A DNA stretch of 64,000 nucleotides from Neobacillus sp. OS1-2 (GTDB taxonomy: Bacteria > Bacillota > Bacilli > Bacillales > Cytobacillaceae), in NCBI RefSeq assembly GCF_030915505.1, contig NZ_CP133265.1, positions 2,090,001 to 2,154,000 of the forward strand. The letters run 5' to 3'. Positions 54,647 to 63,837 of the stretch are shown here, one piece after another; within the stretch, counting starts at the first letter, position 1; every line of letters starts with the position of its first letter. The notes below the pieces were generated by a model. It made no database searches, had not been told where the DNA came from, and saw only the letters and a list, made by a program, of their open reading frames with translations. A program made the translations under genes and the position numbers.

Positions 54647-55809
54647 ATGGAACTAGTTAAGGTTGGTGTAATCGGAATAGGAAACATGGGCAGTTCACAT
54701 GTTCAATTGCTTGATAAAGGGCTAATCAATGGAGCGGCTTTAACGGCAATTTGCAGCAGTAATGAAGCTCGAATAGAATGGGTGAAAAATCATACAACAG
54801 GAGATGTACAAATTTTTCGGAATGAAGAAACATTCTTTAATGAATCAGAAATTGACGCTGTCCTTATCGCAACCCCCCATTATAGTCATCCAGAGCTAGC
54901 AAAAAAGGCCTTTGCTAAAGGGATTCATGTCCTCATTGAAAAACCTGCAGGTGTCTACACAAAAAATGTGTTGGAATGAATGACGCAGCGAAATCTACTG
55001 GAAAAGTGTTTGGCATTATGTATAACCAAAGAGCAAATCCCCTGTATCAAAAAGTACGGGAACTAATTCAATCAGGTCAACTAGGCGAAATGAAACGAAC
55101 CAATTGGATTGTGACCGACACTTACCGACCACAAAGTTATTATAATTCAAGTAAATGGCGAGCCACCTGGAAAGGCGAAGGCGGTGGCGTCCTATTAAAT
55201 CAAGCACTTCATCAATTAGATATTTGGCAATGGACGACAGGAATGATGCCAAAGCGGGTACGGGCAATGTGTGGTTTAGGAAAATACCATGATATTGAAA
55301 CAGAAGATGATGTTACGGCATATGTGGAATATGAAAACGGTGCAACAGGTGTATTTATTACTTCGACAGGTGAAGCACCAGGTACCAATCGTCTTGAAAT
55401 GGTTGGTGACAGAGGGAAGCTCGTTGTCGAAAATGAACAACTTACTTTTTACCAGCTTGTCCAATCGGAACGTGAATTTAATGCATCATATACAGGCGGT
55501 TTTGGTCAGCCTGAATACCGTAAAGTTGAAATCCCTGTAAAAAGTGATAATGGAAATCATACAAGTATTATCCAAAACTGGATTGAGGCAATTGTAAATG
55601 GAGCACCATTACTTTCACCAGGTGTGGAGGGAGTAAAGGCCTTAGATATTTCAAACGCCATTTATTTATCCTCATGGTTAAATGAAACGGTAGAATTACC
55701 AGTTGAACCGGACCTTTATTTTGAAAAATTGCAAGAAAAAATGGATACCTCCAGATTTGAGAAAAAGCATGTAACGAACATCACTTTAGATTTATCGGGA
55801 ACGTATTGA
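54647..55809 (+). pseudogene. Gfo/Idh/MocA-family dehydrogenase, split by a frameshift
   Basis: NAD(P)-dependent sugar/inositol-type dehydrogenase. The first part (110 codons, 54647-54979) has the Rossmann GVIGIGNMGSSHVQLL and catalytic-region EKPAGVYTKN, then stops. The second (from 54976, MNDAAKSTGKVFGIMYNQRA) carries the C-terminal domain (ALHQLDIWQWTTG) to 55809. Loss of one A near 54974 explains the break: GAA-ATG would join the halves into about 387 residues. The TGA stop overlaps the following ATG (ATGA), so separate translation of both parts by coupling is possible. GGGGGGAT precedes the first ATG. Confidence 0.85.
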
Positions 55810-56076
55810 GCGAATTGCTTAAAGAGTTTTAATAAATAAATCCTTGCTATAAATAGAAATAAATGAAGGATGACCCGGTGATTTATGAAGTATGAAATAG
55901 AATAGTACCAAAAGAACCTCACGTTCCGCTTATAAACGTGAGGTTTGTTGTTGATATATAGTAGTTTGAAAATTCAATTGTAAATAATGTAGGATACAAT
56001 GGAAAGGGAATTTATTTTCGCAATAAAGTTGAATGGAATAAGCTGCATAGTAAAATGCATATAGAAAAGGAGAAAT

Positions 56077-56403
56077 ATGATTTATACAATATTTTTATTC
56101 ATTCTTGCAGGAATTGCTGAAATCGGCGGAGGCTACTTAATCTGGATTTGGTTACGGGAAGGCAAACCCTATTGGTACGGAATAATCGGCGGTATTATTT
56201 TGATCCTATACGGAATAATCCCTACCTTTCAAAAGTTTCCTTCGTTTGGAAGGGTTTATGCGGCATACGGTGGCGTGTTTATTATTCTCTCGATCTTGTG
56301 GGGCTGGGGCGTTGATAAGAAAGCACCCGATACATACGACTGGATTGGGGCGGCCATTTGTTTAGTCGGAGTCACCGTTATCCTTTGGGGGCCGAGGCAG
56401 TAG
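56077..56403 (+). CDS. YnfA/UPF0060-family membrane protein
   Basis: 108-residue, four-helix membrane protein: [57 protein letters not shown] and [11 protein letters not shown] are hallmarks of the YnfA family, distantly SMR-like. GGAG precedes the ATG. Possible small-molecule efflux; function unproven. Confidence 0.92.
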   Translation: MIYTIFLFILAGIAEIGGGYLIWIWLREGKPYWYGIIGGIILILYGIIPTFQKFPSFGRVYAAYGGVFIILSILWGWGVDKKAPDTYDWIGAAICLVGVTVILWGPRQ

Positions 56404-56555
56404 ATTTCTTCACGTCTCTTAAATTAATATTTCAAATTCTTTACTCATGGTGTAAAATGTAAATACTGGTAAACTGTTAAAAATTACCTAAAGGAATAAG
56501 TTCTAAGTGACAGTATTTCATTATTGGCAAAGGCAAAGAACCTGGGGAGATCTAC

Positions 56556-56891
56556 ATGCACGATTTATTTAGTCGTAGGGAATTCAATAGAGTAAAGTTC
56601 AATAGACCAATTCAATCGTCCATTGAATCCGTCACCTCTATATTCAAAGAAAAGACCGAACCAACAAATGAAGTTACGATTTATGCTCTTGATATGAGTG
56701 CGGGGGGAATTAGGTTCGTTAGTAAAGTCGAATTTATGATAAATTTTTTAACCACCTATCGGGTCAAGATAACAATATCTGGTAGAGAACTTGTCCTGTA
56801 CGGGAAAATAATTAGGAAAAGAGATCTTATTAATAACATCTTTGAATATGGTTTACAATTTAACTATAGTTATCATGAACAAAAAGTTTAA
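56556..56891 (+). CDS. PilZ-domain protein, 111 aa
   Basis: Candidate c-di-GMP receptor. The N-terminal RREFNRVKF supplies the RxxxR motif and DMSAGGIRF the (D/N)xSxxG motif of PilZ domains; a beta-barrel-like remainder (YRVKITISGRELVLYGKIIR) follows. Single-domain, cytoplasmic. GGGGAGAT site before the ATG. The target process is not evident from neighbours. Confidence 0.85.
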   Translation: MHDLFSRREFNRVKFNRPIQSSIESVTSIFKEKTEPTNEVTIYALDMSAGGIRFVSKVEFMINFLTTYRVKITISGRELVLYGKIIRKRDLINNIFEYGLQFNYSYHEQKV

Positions 56892-56935
56892 AAGAAATGA
56901 AGGTTAACTTTTTTATCATTGTTTTTAAAAAAAAT

Positions 56936-56979
56936 CTAAGGTTACCGGGATAAACCCGGGCTTCCTTAGATTTTTTTAA
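56936..56979. terminator. Bidirectional terminator
   Basis: AAATCTAAGG ... CCGGGATAAACCCGG ... CCTTAGATTT, flanked by A and T tracts; serves the converging pilZ and esterase genes. Confidence 0.88.
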
Positions 56980-56986
56980 ATGATAT

Positions 56987-57868
56987 TTATTGTTCTCCTG
57001 CCCGTTTCAAAAACTCCATCACAGCTGTTGTCATATTCTGGGCCTCAACTGAACTACTGCTAACGCCAAACAGTTTTGTCACCTCACGATGTGTAAGTGT
57101 TTTTGTTTCAAAGGAACCCACGATATTACCGGCGGCAGCAGCTTTATTCATAAAAGCTTCAGTCGATTTTCCCCCTTTTGATACGAGGAAGATGGGCGGC
57201 AGATTTTTATTTCCCGCATAGGTAAGTGGGGATGCCTCTGCCCGTGCATTCGTGTCATGGCCGAAAACTGTTTGATAGCCTGGATTCCCTTGAACAAGTT
57301 GGTTAATATCAATCGGTCCATCCAAATTTACAATGGAATGAATTCTATTTAGTGATAGGCCGATTTTCCCTAAATAGGTGGGATTAGTTCCAATAAGCAT
57401 GGCCAAATGTCCCCCAGCAGAGTGGCCCATTAAATGGATGTTGTCTCGATCGATTTGGTATTGATTCGCGTGATCATGGACCCACTTTACGGCTGAGGCC
57501 ACATCAGCAGCCATTTGCTGATAGGTGGCATGAGGATATAGCCTGTAATTGACGGACACAAATACATACCCATCCCTTGTAAAGAATGAGGGTTTCTCCG
57601 CTACATTGCTTTTAGTCCCCGCTTTCCAGCTGCCCCCATGAACATAGATGATCACTGGCTGTTTTTGACTGATAATGGCGTTGGGGCTATAAAGATCTAA
57701 CGTTTGTTTTGGATCATCTCCATATGGAATGTTAAACTGAGCGGTTTCTTGTCCATAGGTATGACCGAAAAAATAGACAGATGAACCTACAAGGAGAAGA
57801 AGCAGAAGTAGTAGCGATACATAATATTTCCTTTGTTTAAATATGCTGAGCTTTTCCACGGTGACCAT
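56987..57868 (-). CDS. Membrane-anchored alpha/beta hydrolase (esterase/lipase)
   Basis: 293 residues. An N-terminal hydrophobic helix (YYVSLLLLLLLLVGSSVYFF) anchors or exports the protein; the catalytic domain faces outside. Hormone-sensitive-lipase-type HGGSW oxyanion motif near residue 77, nucleophile GHSAGGH near 148, acid probably in the region after DGPIDINQ and His in LTHREVTKL. The class acts on small acyl esters. Unit of one gene; starts with AAGGATG upstream. Confidence 0.85.
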   Translation of the reverse strand: MVTVEKLSIFKQRKYYVSLLLLLLLLVGSSVYFFGHTYGQETAQFNIPYGDDPKQTLDLYSPNAIISQKQPVIIYVHGGSWKAGTKSNVAEKPSFFTRDGYVFVSVNYRLYPHATYQQMAADVASAVKWVHDHANQYQIDRDNIHLMGHSAGGHLAMLIGTNPTYLGKIGLSLNRIHSIVNLDGPIDINQLVQGNPGYQTVFGHDTNARAEASPLTYAGNKNLPPIFLVSKGGKSTEAFMNKAAAAGNIVGSFETKTLTHREVTKLFGVSSSSVEAQNMTTAVMEFLKRAGEQ

Positions 57869-57943
57869 CCTTTCTAGTTGTGCTGCTTAAAACTTATCAA
57901 TGATAGCATGTGGATATTTTCTCCAAAAACCAAAAAAAAAATG

Positions 57944-57966
57944 TTGGCAACAATCATCGTGACAAA
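57944..57966. promoter_or_regulatory. Candidate MtlR operator upstream of mtlA
   Basis: TTGGCAACAATCATCGTGAC followed by AAA; resembles the TTGNCACA-N4-TGTGNCAA operator of Bacillus mannitol activator MtlR with two or three mismatches, about 90 bp before mtlA. Confidence 0.6.
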
Positions 57967-58053
57967 ATGAAATTTTGTATAAATTGATTAGGGAATGAAA
58001 CCGCTTTATTATGAAGATAGAAGTTCAACAAATAAGTTGAAGGGGGAAAAAAG

Positions 58054-59481
58054 ATGAATGAAACAGCTAAAGATAAATCAGATGTAAAAGTGAAGATACA
58101 AAAGTTCGGTAGTTATTTAAGCGGTATGGTCATGCCGAATATTGGGGCCTTTATTGCGTGGGGGCTAATTACCGCACTATTTATTCCAACAGGCTGGGCG
58201 CCTAATAAGGATCTAGCCACACTTGTAGGCCCGATGATCACTTATCTATTGCCATTATTAATTGGTTTTACCGGTGGTCGAATGGTTTACGATATTCGTG
58301 GTGGGGTTGTAGGTGCGACCGCAACAATGGGTGTCATTGTTGGAACAGATATCCCGATGTTCTTAGGCGCTATGATCATGGGACCTATTGGTGGTATTGT
58401 CATTAAATATTTTGACAAACTTGTGCATGGAAAAATTAAATCTGGATTTGAAATGCTTGTTAATAACTTCTCAGCAGGAATTCTAGGTGGTTTGTTAACA
58501 CTAGGAGCGTATAAAGGTGTTGGCCCAGTGGTGGAAGGGCTAAGCAAAATCTTAGCAAATGGTGTCCAATTTATTATCGACCATAATATGTTACCATTAG
58601 CAAACGTCTTTATTGAACCGGCAAAAGTCCTATTCTTAAATAATGCCATTAACCATGGGATTTTAAGCCCACTCGGAATTGAGCAAGCAACAAAAGCAGG
58701 AAAATCGATTCTGTTCTTATTAGAAACAAACCCTGGACCTGGTTTAGGGATTCTACTAGCCTTTATGCTATTTGGTAAAGGGACAGCAAAACAAACAGCA
58801 CCTGGTGCGGTTATTATCCACTTCTTGGGTGGTATTCATGAAATTTACTTCCCATATATCTTAATGAAGCCGATGTTAATTTTTGCCGCAATGGCGGGTG
58901 GCGTAAGTGGAGTTTTCACATTCAATCTTCTTGATGCAGGTCTTGTTGCAGCACCATCACCAGGTAGTATCTTTGCCCTACTTGCGATGACACCTAAGGG
59001 TGGTTATTTTGCAACACTTGCTGGTGTGGTTGTCGCAACTGCTGTATCGTTTGCCGTGGCAGCTTTGATTCTTAAAACAAGTAAGACAACAGAAGAGGAA
59101 GAAGATTTATCTTCTGCAACAGCAAAAATGGAAGAAATGAAGGGTAAAAAGAGTTCTGTAAGTTCTGTCTTAACGAAACAAGACGAGATCAATCCTGATA
59201 ATGTAAACAAGATCGTATTTGCTTGTGATGCTGGAATGGGTTCTAGTGCAATGGGTGCTTCCATTCTAAGAAACAAAGTGCAAAAAGCGGGTCTAGATGT
59301 GAGGGTTATTAACACAGCGATTAGTAATTTACCGGCAGATGCTGATGTGGTTGTGACACATAAAGACTTAACGGATCGTGCGAAAGCAAAGCTTCCAAAT
59401 GCCAAGCATATTTCCGTAGAAAACTTCTTAAATAGTCCAAGATATGATGAATTAGTTAATTCATTAAAGAAAGAGTCATAA
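58054..59481 (+). CDS. mtlA: PTS mannitol-specific EIICB component
   Basis: Transports and phosphorylates mannitol. N-terminal EIIC domain of about eight helices (SGMVMPNIGAFIAWGLITAL; FLGGIHEIYFPYILMKPML) and C-terminal EIIB domain with the phosphocysteine loop VFACDAGMGSSAMGAS near residue 395. EIIA is supplied by mtlF. 475 residues, normal for Bacillus. GAAGGGGGAA precedes the ATG. Followed by a terminator, so mtlR-mtlF-mtlD form a separate transcript or depend on readthrough. Confidence 0.96.
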   Translation: MNETAKDKSDVKVKIQKFGSYLSGMVMPNIGAFIAWGLITALFIPTGWAPNKDLATLVGPMITYLLPLLIGFTGGRMVYDIRGGVVGATATMGVIVGTDIPMFLGAMIMGPIGGIVIKYFDKLVHGKIKSGFEMLVNNFSAGILGGLLTLGAYKGVGPVVEGLSKILANGVQFIIDHNMLPLANVFIEPAKVLFLNNAINHGILSPLGIEQATKAGKSILFLLETNPGPGLGILLAFMLFGKGTAKQTAPGAVIIHFLGGIHEIYFPYILMKPMLIFAAMAGGVSGVFTFNLLDAGLVAAPSPGSIFALLAMTPKGGYFATLAGVVVATAVSFAVAALILKTSKTTEEEEDLSSATAKMEEMKGKKSSVSSVLTKQDEINPDNVNKIVFACDAGMGSSAMGASILRNKVQKAGLDVRVINTAISNLPADADVVVTHKDLTDRAKAKLPNAKHISVENFLNSPRYDELVNSLKKES

Positions 59482-59488
59482 CAAACAG

Positions 59489-59523
59489 CTAAGAGCCTAG
59501 GGAACGTGACTAGGCTCTTTTTT
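59489..59523 (+). terminator. Terminator after mtlA
   Basis: AGAGCCTAG and CTAGGCTCT around GGAACGTGA, followed by TTTTTT. Confidence 0.92.
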
Positions 59524-59688
59524 CCTTTCGTATTTTAATAATGTCAACAATGAAGTTGACTAATTTATAACTAGCTCATGTTGTATAAAGGATATTGCGG
59601 GATTAAAATTAGATTGTCAGTATAATATTTTAATTTTGGCAACAACATAAGCTAGGAGGCTGACGGTCAACTTTTAGGAGTGTGAAAT

Positions 59689-61812
59689 ATGTATATTTCC
59701 GCAAGAGAAAGACAAATCCTTGAAATCTTATTAAAGAATACGGATGAAACGACCGTGAAAGACCTTGCTGACCAAATTGGTGTTAGTGCAAGAACCATCC
59801 ACCGTGATTTAAAAAATGTAGAAGATATTCTTGAAGAATACACTCTGTCATTGCAAAAAAAGTCGGGGGTTGGCGTTCAAATCATTGGTGACACGAACAA
59901 AGTGCGGGAACTTGAACTCTATTTGTTTAATCTTTCCCATACAGAATACACACCGGAAGAACGGCAAACGATCATTTTATGTGAGCTTTTAGAAACCAAT
60001 GAGCCCGTAAAACTACTTGGTCTTGCCAACGACTTAAATGTCACGATTGCCACGGTAAGCGCTGATTTAACAAAGTTAGAAGAGAGATTACAAACCATTG
60101 GATTGGCACTGGTCCGAAGAAGAGGTTATGGGGTCGAAATTGACGGGGATGAAGGCGCTAAACGAAGGGCGATGAGCAATTTAATTTCTGAGTATCTGGA
60201 TGAGGCAGAAATTCTCTCCTTAACACGAGAGAATATTCAAAAGCGCGGTGCGCAGCAAATTCATTCCATCTCTGAGAGATTGATGGGACTTGTTGATAAG
60301 AAGAAGCTTGTCATTGTTGAAAAAATAGTCAATTCCATTGTTCAAGAATTACCATTTTCAATGGCCGATAGTGCCTATATTGGATTAGTCGTTCATGTAG
60401 CCTTGGCTGTGGAACGAATCCAAAAGGGCGAAGGAATAACGATTAACCAAACTTATTTTGAAGAACAAAGAGTATCGAAAGAATATAAATTTGCCGAAAA
60501 AATTGTTACTGGGTTAGAGCAAGTTTTTACTATTACTATACCGAAGGCAGAGGTTGCCTACATTACCATGCACCTAAAGGGTGCGAAGGTACGACATGAT
60601 AATGAATACTTAAATGAGGAAACAGGCCTAGAGATTGCAGTCAAAACCAAAAAACTAATTGAACGTGTCAGCGAATTAACAGGGATAGATTTATCGGCGA
60701 ATCGCTCCTTATTTGAGGGGCTTGTCACCCATTTAAAGCCGGCTATTTATCGGATGAAGCAAAAAATGGGGATAAGCAACCCATTGTTAGATAAAATAAA
60801 ACGAGATTATACAGATTTGTTTAGTATTGTTAAACAAGCAACCACGCAGGTTTTTCATCACTTTTATGTACCAGATGAGGAAACAGGGTATCTGGTGATG
60901 CACTTTGGCGCAGCGATTATGGGAAACCGAGAGCTTGTAAACGTAAGAACGCTGGTGGTTTGTTCAAGTGGAATTGGTACCTCGAAGATGCTGGCAACGA
61001 GATTGCAAAGAGAATTCCCTGAGTTGAAGCATATTCAAAATGTTTCGGTTATGGAATTCAAAAAGATGAATAAGGATCAGTATCAGTTAGTCCTTTCCAC
61101 CATTCCGATTCCTGATTATGAGGCGGATTATATTGTGGTCAATCCCTTTTTAAATAAAGATGAGATTGAAAAGATTCGTACCTTTATCAATGAATATAAG
61201 ATCGTGAATAATTCCGAGAGACAGCTTCCTATTGCGATCCAAGCGAGTAAAGGCCATAAAAGCTCTGCAAGGTTAATCGAGGAAATGAAACATATCCACG
61301 ATTATGCTGGAACGATTGCTACGATTCTTAAGGGGTTCGAAGTGAACAAACTTAGCGTGTACAAATCGACGGAAGAAATTCTAACCCAATCCTGCCGAAG
61401 GCTCTATCAAGAAGGGAAAATTGACAACGTGGAGATCGTTGTTCAAAAGATCCTTGAAAGGGAAAGGTTAGGGGGGATTGGTATTCCTGAAACAGGTATG
61501 GCCCTATACCATACGCGTTCTTCACACGTGGTAGAGCCATGCTTTGATCTTACCGTTTTGCAAACACCAGTAAACGTTGCGGGTATGGATGAAAACGATA
61601 TGGAAATGACTGTAGTAGTATTACTGCTATCACCAGCAAATACATCTGAAAAGGTCTTAGAGGTATTGAGTTTTTTAAGCACCTTGTTAATTGAAAGTGA
61701 AGAAAACACAACTATTTTCCAATCACATGACCATGACAGAATCATGGAATTACTCACAGCAAGGTTAGATCAATTTTTCAACGAAAAGTTAAAAGAATTA
61801 AGGAGTGTTTAA
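59689..61812 (+). CDS. mtlR: Mannitol operon activator MtlR
   Basis: PTS-controlled activator of 707 residues. Order: N-terminal DeoR-type helix-turn-helix (LADQIGVSARTIHRDLKNVE), second HTH, two PRD domains with regulatory histidines (VVHVALAVERIQKG; YITMHLKGAKV; HHFYVPDEETGYLVMHFG), an EIIB-like domain with CSSGIGTSKMLATRLQ near residue 425 and a C-terminal EIIA-like domain (IGIPETGMALYHTRSSHVVE). Phosphorylation on PRDs by HPr and on the EIIB cysteine by the mannitol EIIA sets activity. mtlF begins two bases after its stop. Confidence 0.96.
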   Translation: MYISARERQILEILLKNTDETTVKDLADQIGVSARTIHRDLKNVEDILEEYTLSLQKKSGVGVQIIGDTNKVRELELYLFNLSHTEYTPEERQTIILCELLETNEPVKLLGLANDLNVTIATVSADLTKLEERLQTIGLALVRRRGYGVEIDGDEGAKRRAMSNLISEYLDEAEILSLTRENIQKRGAQQIHSISERLMGLVDKKKLVIVEKIVNSIVQELPFSMADSAYIGLVVHVALAVERIQKGEGITINQTYFEEQRVSKEYKFAEKIVTGLEQVFTITIPKAEVAYITMHLKGAKVRHDNEYLNEETGLEIAVKTKKLIERVSELTGIDLSANRSLFEGLVTHLKPAIYRMKQKMGISNPLLDKIKRDYTDLFSIVKQATTQVFHHFYVPDEETGYLVMHFGAAIMGNRELVNVRTLVVCSSGIGTSKMLATRLQREFPELKHIQNVSVMEFKKMNKDQYQLVLSTIPIPDYEADYIVVNPFLNKDEIEKIRTFINEYKIVNNSERQLPIAIQASKGHKSSARLIEEMKHIHDYAGTIATILKGFEVNKLSVYKSTEEILTQSCRRLYQEGKIDNVEIVVQKILERERLGGIGIPETGMALYHTRSSHVVEPCFDLTVLQTPVNVAGMDENDMEMTVVVLLLSPANTSEKVLEVLSFLSTLLIESEENTTIFQSHDHDRIMELLTARLDQFFNEKLKELRSV

Positions 61813-61814
61813 TC

Positions 61815-62252
61815 ATGACAAAATCAATTCTAGCAAAAGAAAATATTCTATTAAATGCCGCTGTGGCTTCTAAAGAGGAAGCAATTAAATTGACCGGAAG
61901 TATTCTAGTTGAAAAAGGCTATGTCGAGCCAAACTATATTGAAAAAATGCTGGAAAGAGAACAATTGACTTCTACCTATATGGGGAATTTTGTTGCCATT
62001 CCACATGGCACCGAGGATTCAAAGTCGTTTGTGAAGGAATCAGGCATTTCCTTTGTTCAGGTTCCCCAAGGCGTGGATTTTGGCGCCGGAAATATCGTTA
62101 AACTGTTAATTGGGATCGCCGGTAAAGATAATGAACACCTAGACATTCTTTCGAAGATTGCCATTGTCTGTTCGGAGGAAGAAAATATTGAAAAGCTAGT
62201 TTCTGCAAAATCGGCCGATGAGATTCTATCCATTTTTGAAGAGGTGAACTAA
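61815..62252 (+). CDS. mtlF: PTS mannitol-specific EIIA component
   Basis: 145 residues. Carries phosphate from HPr to the EIIB domain of MtlA; the active histidine lies in FVAIPHGTEDSKS near residue 64. AAGGAGTG before the ATG overlaps the end of mtlR. Abuts mtlD directly (stop at 62250-62252, next ATG at 62253). Confidence 0.95.
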   Translation: MTKSILAKENILLNAAVASKEEAIKLTGSILVEKGYVEPNYIEKMLEREQLTSTYMGNFVAIPHGTEDSKSFVKESGISFVQVPQGVDFGAGNIVKLLIGIAGKDNEHLDILSKIAIVCSEEENIEKLVSAKSADEILSIFEEVN

Positions 62253-63407
62253 ATGTTGGCCGTACACTTTGGAGCGGGAAATATTGGTCGGGGTTTTATT
62301 GGAAATTTATTATATCATTCCGGTTATGAAACTTGTTTTGTCGATGTAAACGATGAGATTGTCCGTTTACTCAATGAAAAGAAGGAATACCGGGTAGTAC
62401 TTGCAGAACCGGCCCAACAAGAGGACACGATTAAAAATGTAAGAGCCATCAATAGTGCAGCAAACCCTGAGCAAGTAATAGCCGCCATTGCGGAAGCCGA
62501 TTTAGTAACAACTGCCATTGGGCCGAATATTCTTCCGCTGATTGCCGGTTTGATTGCAGATGGTCTGCGTAAACGTATCGAACAAACGGATCGGCCGCTC
62601 ACTATTATCGCTTGTGAAAATATGATTGGCGGCAGTTCGCTCTTAAAAGAGAAGATTTTTGAAAAGCTAACAGCAGACGAAAAGACACAATTTGAAGGGC
62701 GCTTTGGCTTTCCTGATTCCGCGGTAGATCGGATTGTCCCGAATCAGGTGAATGAGGATAAACTCATGGTGAAGGTAGAACCGTTTTATGAATGGGTGGT
62801 AGAGGAGCCGAAGATAATCGGCGAAAAGCCACCTGTTAAGGGGATTACCTATGTTCAAGAGCTAGTACCTTATATTGAACGAAAGCTATTCACTGTTAAT
62901 ACCGGGCATGCACTTGCAGCATACTTTGGCTATTATTTTGGAACGGAGACAATTAATCAGGCAATGGAGAATCAAGAGATTCGCGGCCTGGTTGAAGGGT
63001 CACTTAAGGAAAGTGGCGAATTTTTAGTGGGTAAATATGGCTTTAATAAAGAAGAACATCATAGGTACATTCAAAAGATTATTGGCCGTTTTTCTAATGC
63101 CTATATTATTGACGAGGTAACAAGGGTTGGCCGCTCGCCAATTCGTAAACTTGGGCCAAATGATCGCCTAGTCAGTCCCGCAAGACAATATGTTGAAGTG
63201 ACTGGAAAACAGCCTGAGTATCTATTGAAGGGAATCGCTGCAGCTCTGTTGTATGATTTTCAAGGTGATGAGGAAGCCGTCCAAGTGCAAACTGTTATCA
63301 AGGATCAGGGTGTTGAAGCGGCAATTCAAAAATACACACAACTTGAACCGGGATCGAGACTCTTTCAAGGAATTATCGAGCAATACAAGCAACTGGAAAA
63401 GAAATAA
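62253..63407 (+). CDS. mtlD: Mannitol-1-phosphate 5-dehydrogenase
   Basis: Oxidises mannitol-1-phosphate to fructose-6-phosphate with NAD. N-terminal HFGAGNIGRGFIGNLLYHSG binds NAD; LFTVNTGHALAAYFGYYF near residue 212 contains the catalytic region of long-chain mannitol dehydrogenases. 384 residues. GAGGTG precedes the ATG inside mtlF. Ends with a terminator. Confidence 0.96.
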   Translation: MLAVHFGAGNIGRGFIGNLLYHSGYETCFVDVNDEIVRLLNEKKEYRVVLAEPAQQEDTIKNVRAINSAANPEQVIAAIAEADLVTTAIGPNILPLIAGLIADGLRKRIEQTDRPLTIIACENMIGGSSLLKEKIFEKLTADEKTQFEGRFGFPDSAVDRIVPNQVNEDKLMVKVEPFYEWVVEEPKIIGEKPPVKGITYVQELVPYIERKLFTVNTGHALAAYFGYYFGTETINQAMENQEIRGLVEGSLKESGEFLVGKYGFNKEEHHRYIQKIIGRFSNAYIIDEVTRVGRSPIRKLGPNDRLVSPARQYVEVTGKQPEYLLKGIAAALLYDFQGDEEAVQVQTVIKDQGVEAAIQKYTQLEPGSRLFQGIIEQYKQLEKK

Positions 63408-63416
63408 GAAAAAAGC

Positions 63417-63447
63417 AGGGCGGTTCCAAAACTGGGGCCGCCCTTTT
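63417..63447 (+). terminator. Terminator after mtlD
   Basis: AGGGCGGTTCC and GGGGCCGCCCT around AAAACT, then TTTTG. Confidence 0.85.
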
Positions 63448-63539
63448 GTATGGGATGATTTTTCTGACTGTTGACAATACTATGAAAAAAATGGTAACCT
63501 TCAAGAACACCAAACATTTTATGAAGGAGGAATGGATAA

Positions 63540-63611
63540 TGAGAGATCTTACTGTCGTCAACGTACATGCTAATTTCATATGTTATCCATACCTGTTTTC
63601 TGTCATTTAAT
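63540..63611 (+). CDS. Leader peptide upstream of ABC exporter genes (BmrB-like)
   Basis: A 23-codon frame, MRDLTVVNVHANFICYPYLF then SVI, has a strong GAAGGAGGA ribosome-binding site. A terminator hairpin and then the BmrC-like gene follow. In B. subtilis the small bmrB reading frame controls bmrCD by ribosome-mediated attenuation when translation is inhibited. The peptide sequence itself is not claimed to be homologous. Confidence 0.55.
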
Positions 63612-63662
63612 GAATTCCGATCGTGATGAAGGGTATGGAGATGTTTTCTATCCCTTTCCAAA

Positions 63663-63697
63663 AAGAAGCATGCTCTTTTTAGGGTATGCTTTTTTTG
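63663..63697 (+). terminator. Attenuator-type terminator before bmrC-like gene
   Basis: AAGCATGC and GGTATGCTT arms with TTTTTTTG. Upstream, GAAGGG (63627) / CCCTTTC (63650) and CCATACC (63588) / GGTATGG (63630) offer alternative pairings overlapping the leader frame. A second tiny frame (18 codons from 63744, with AAAGGAGTAGAGG upstream) lies after it. Confidence 0.6.
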
Positions 63698-63837
63698 TTG
63701 TCGGATTTTTTGGTGAAGTTGATATCAAAGGAGTAGAGGACGATGTGGTGTAAGCAAACAAGATTGATTTTCAAAAAGGATTGGCTAGATTGCGGGTAGT
63801 GATGGTTTACAGAATGTAGGGAAAGTGGGTTTGATAC

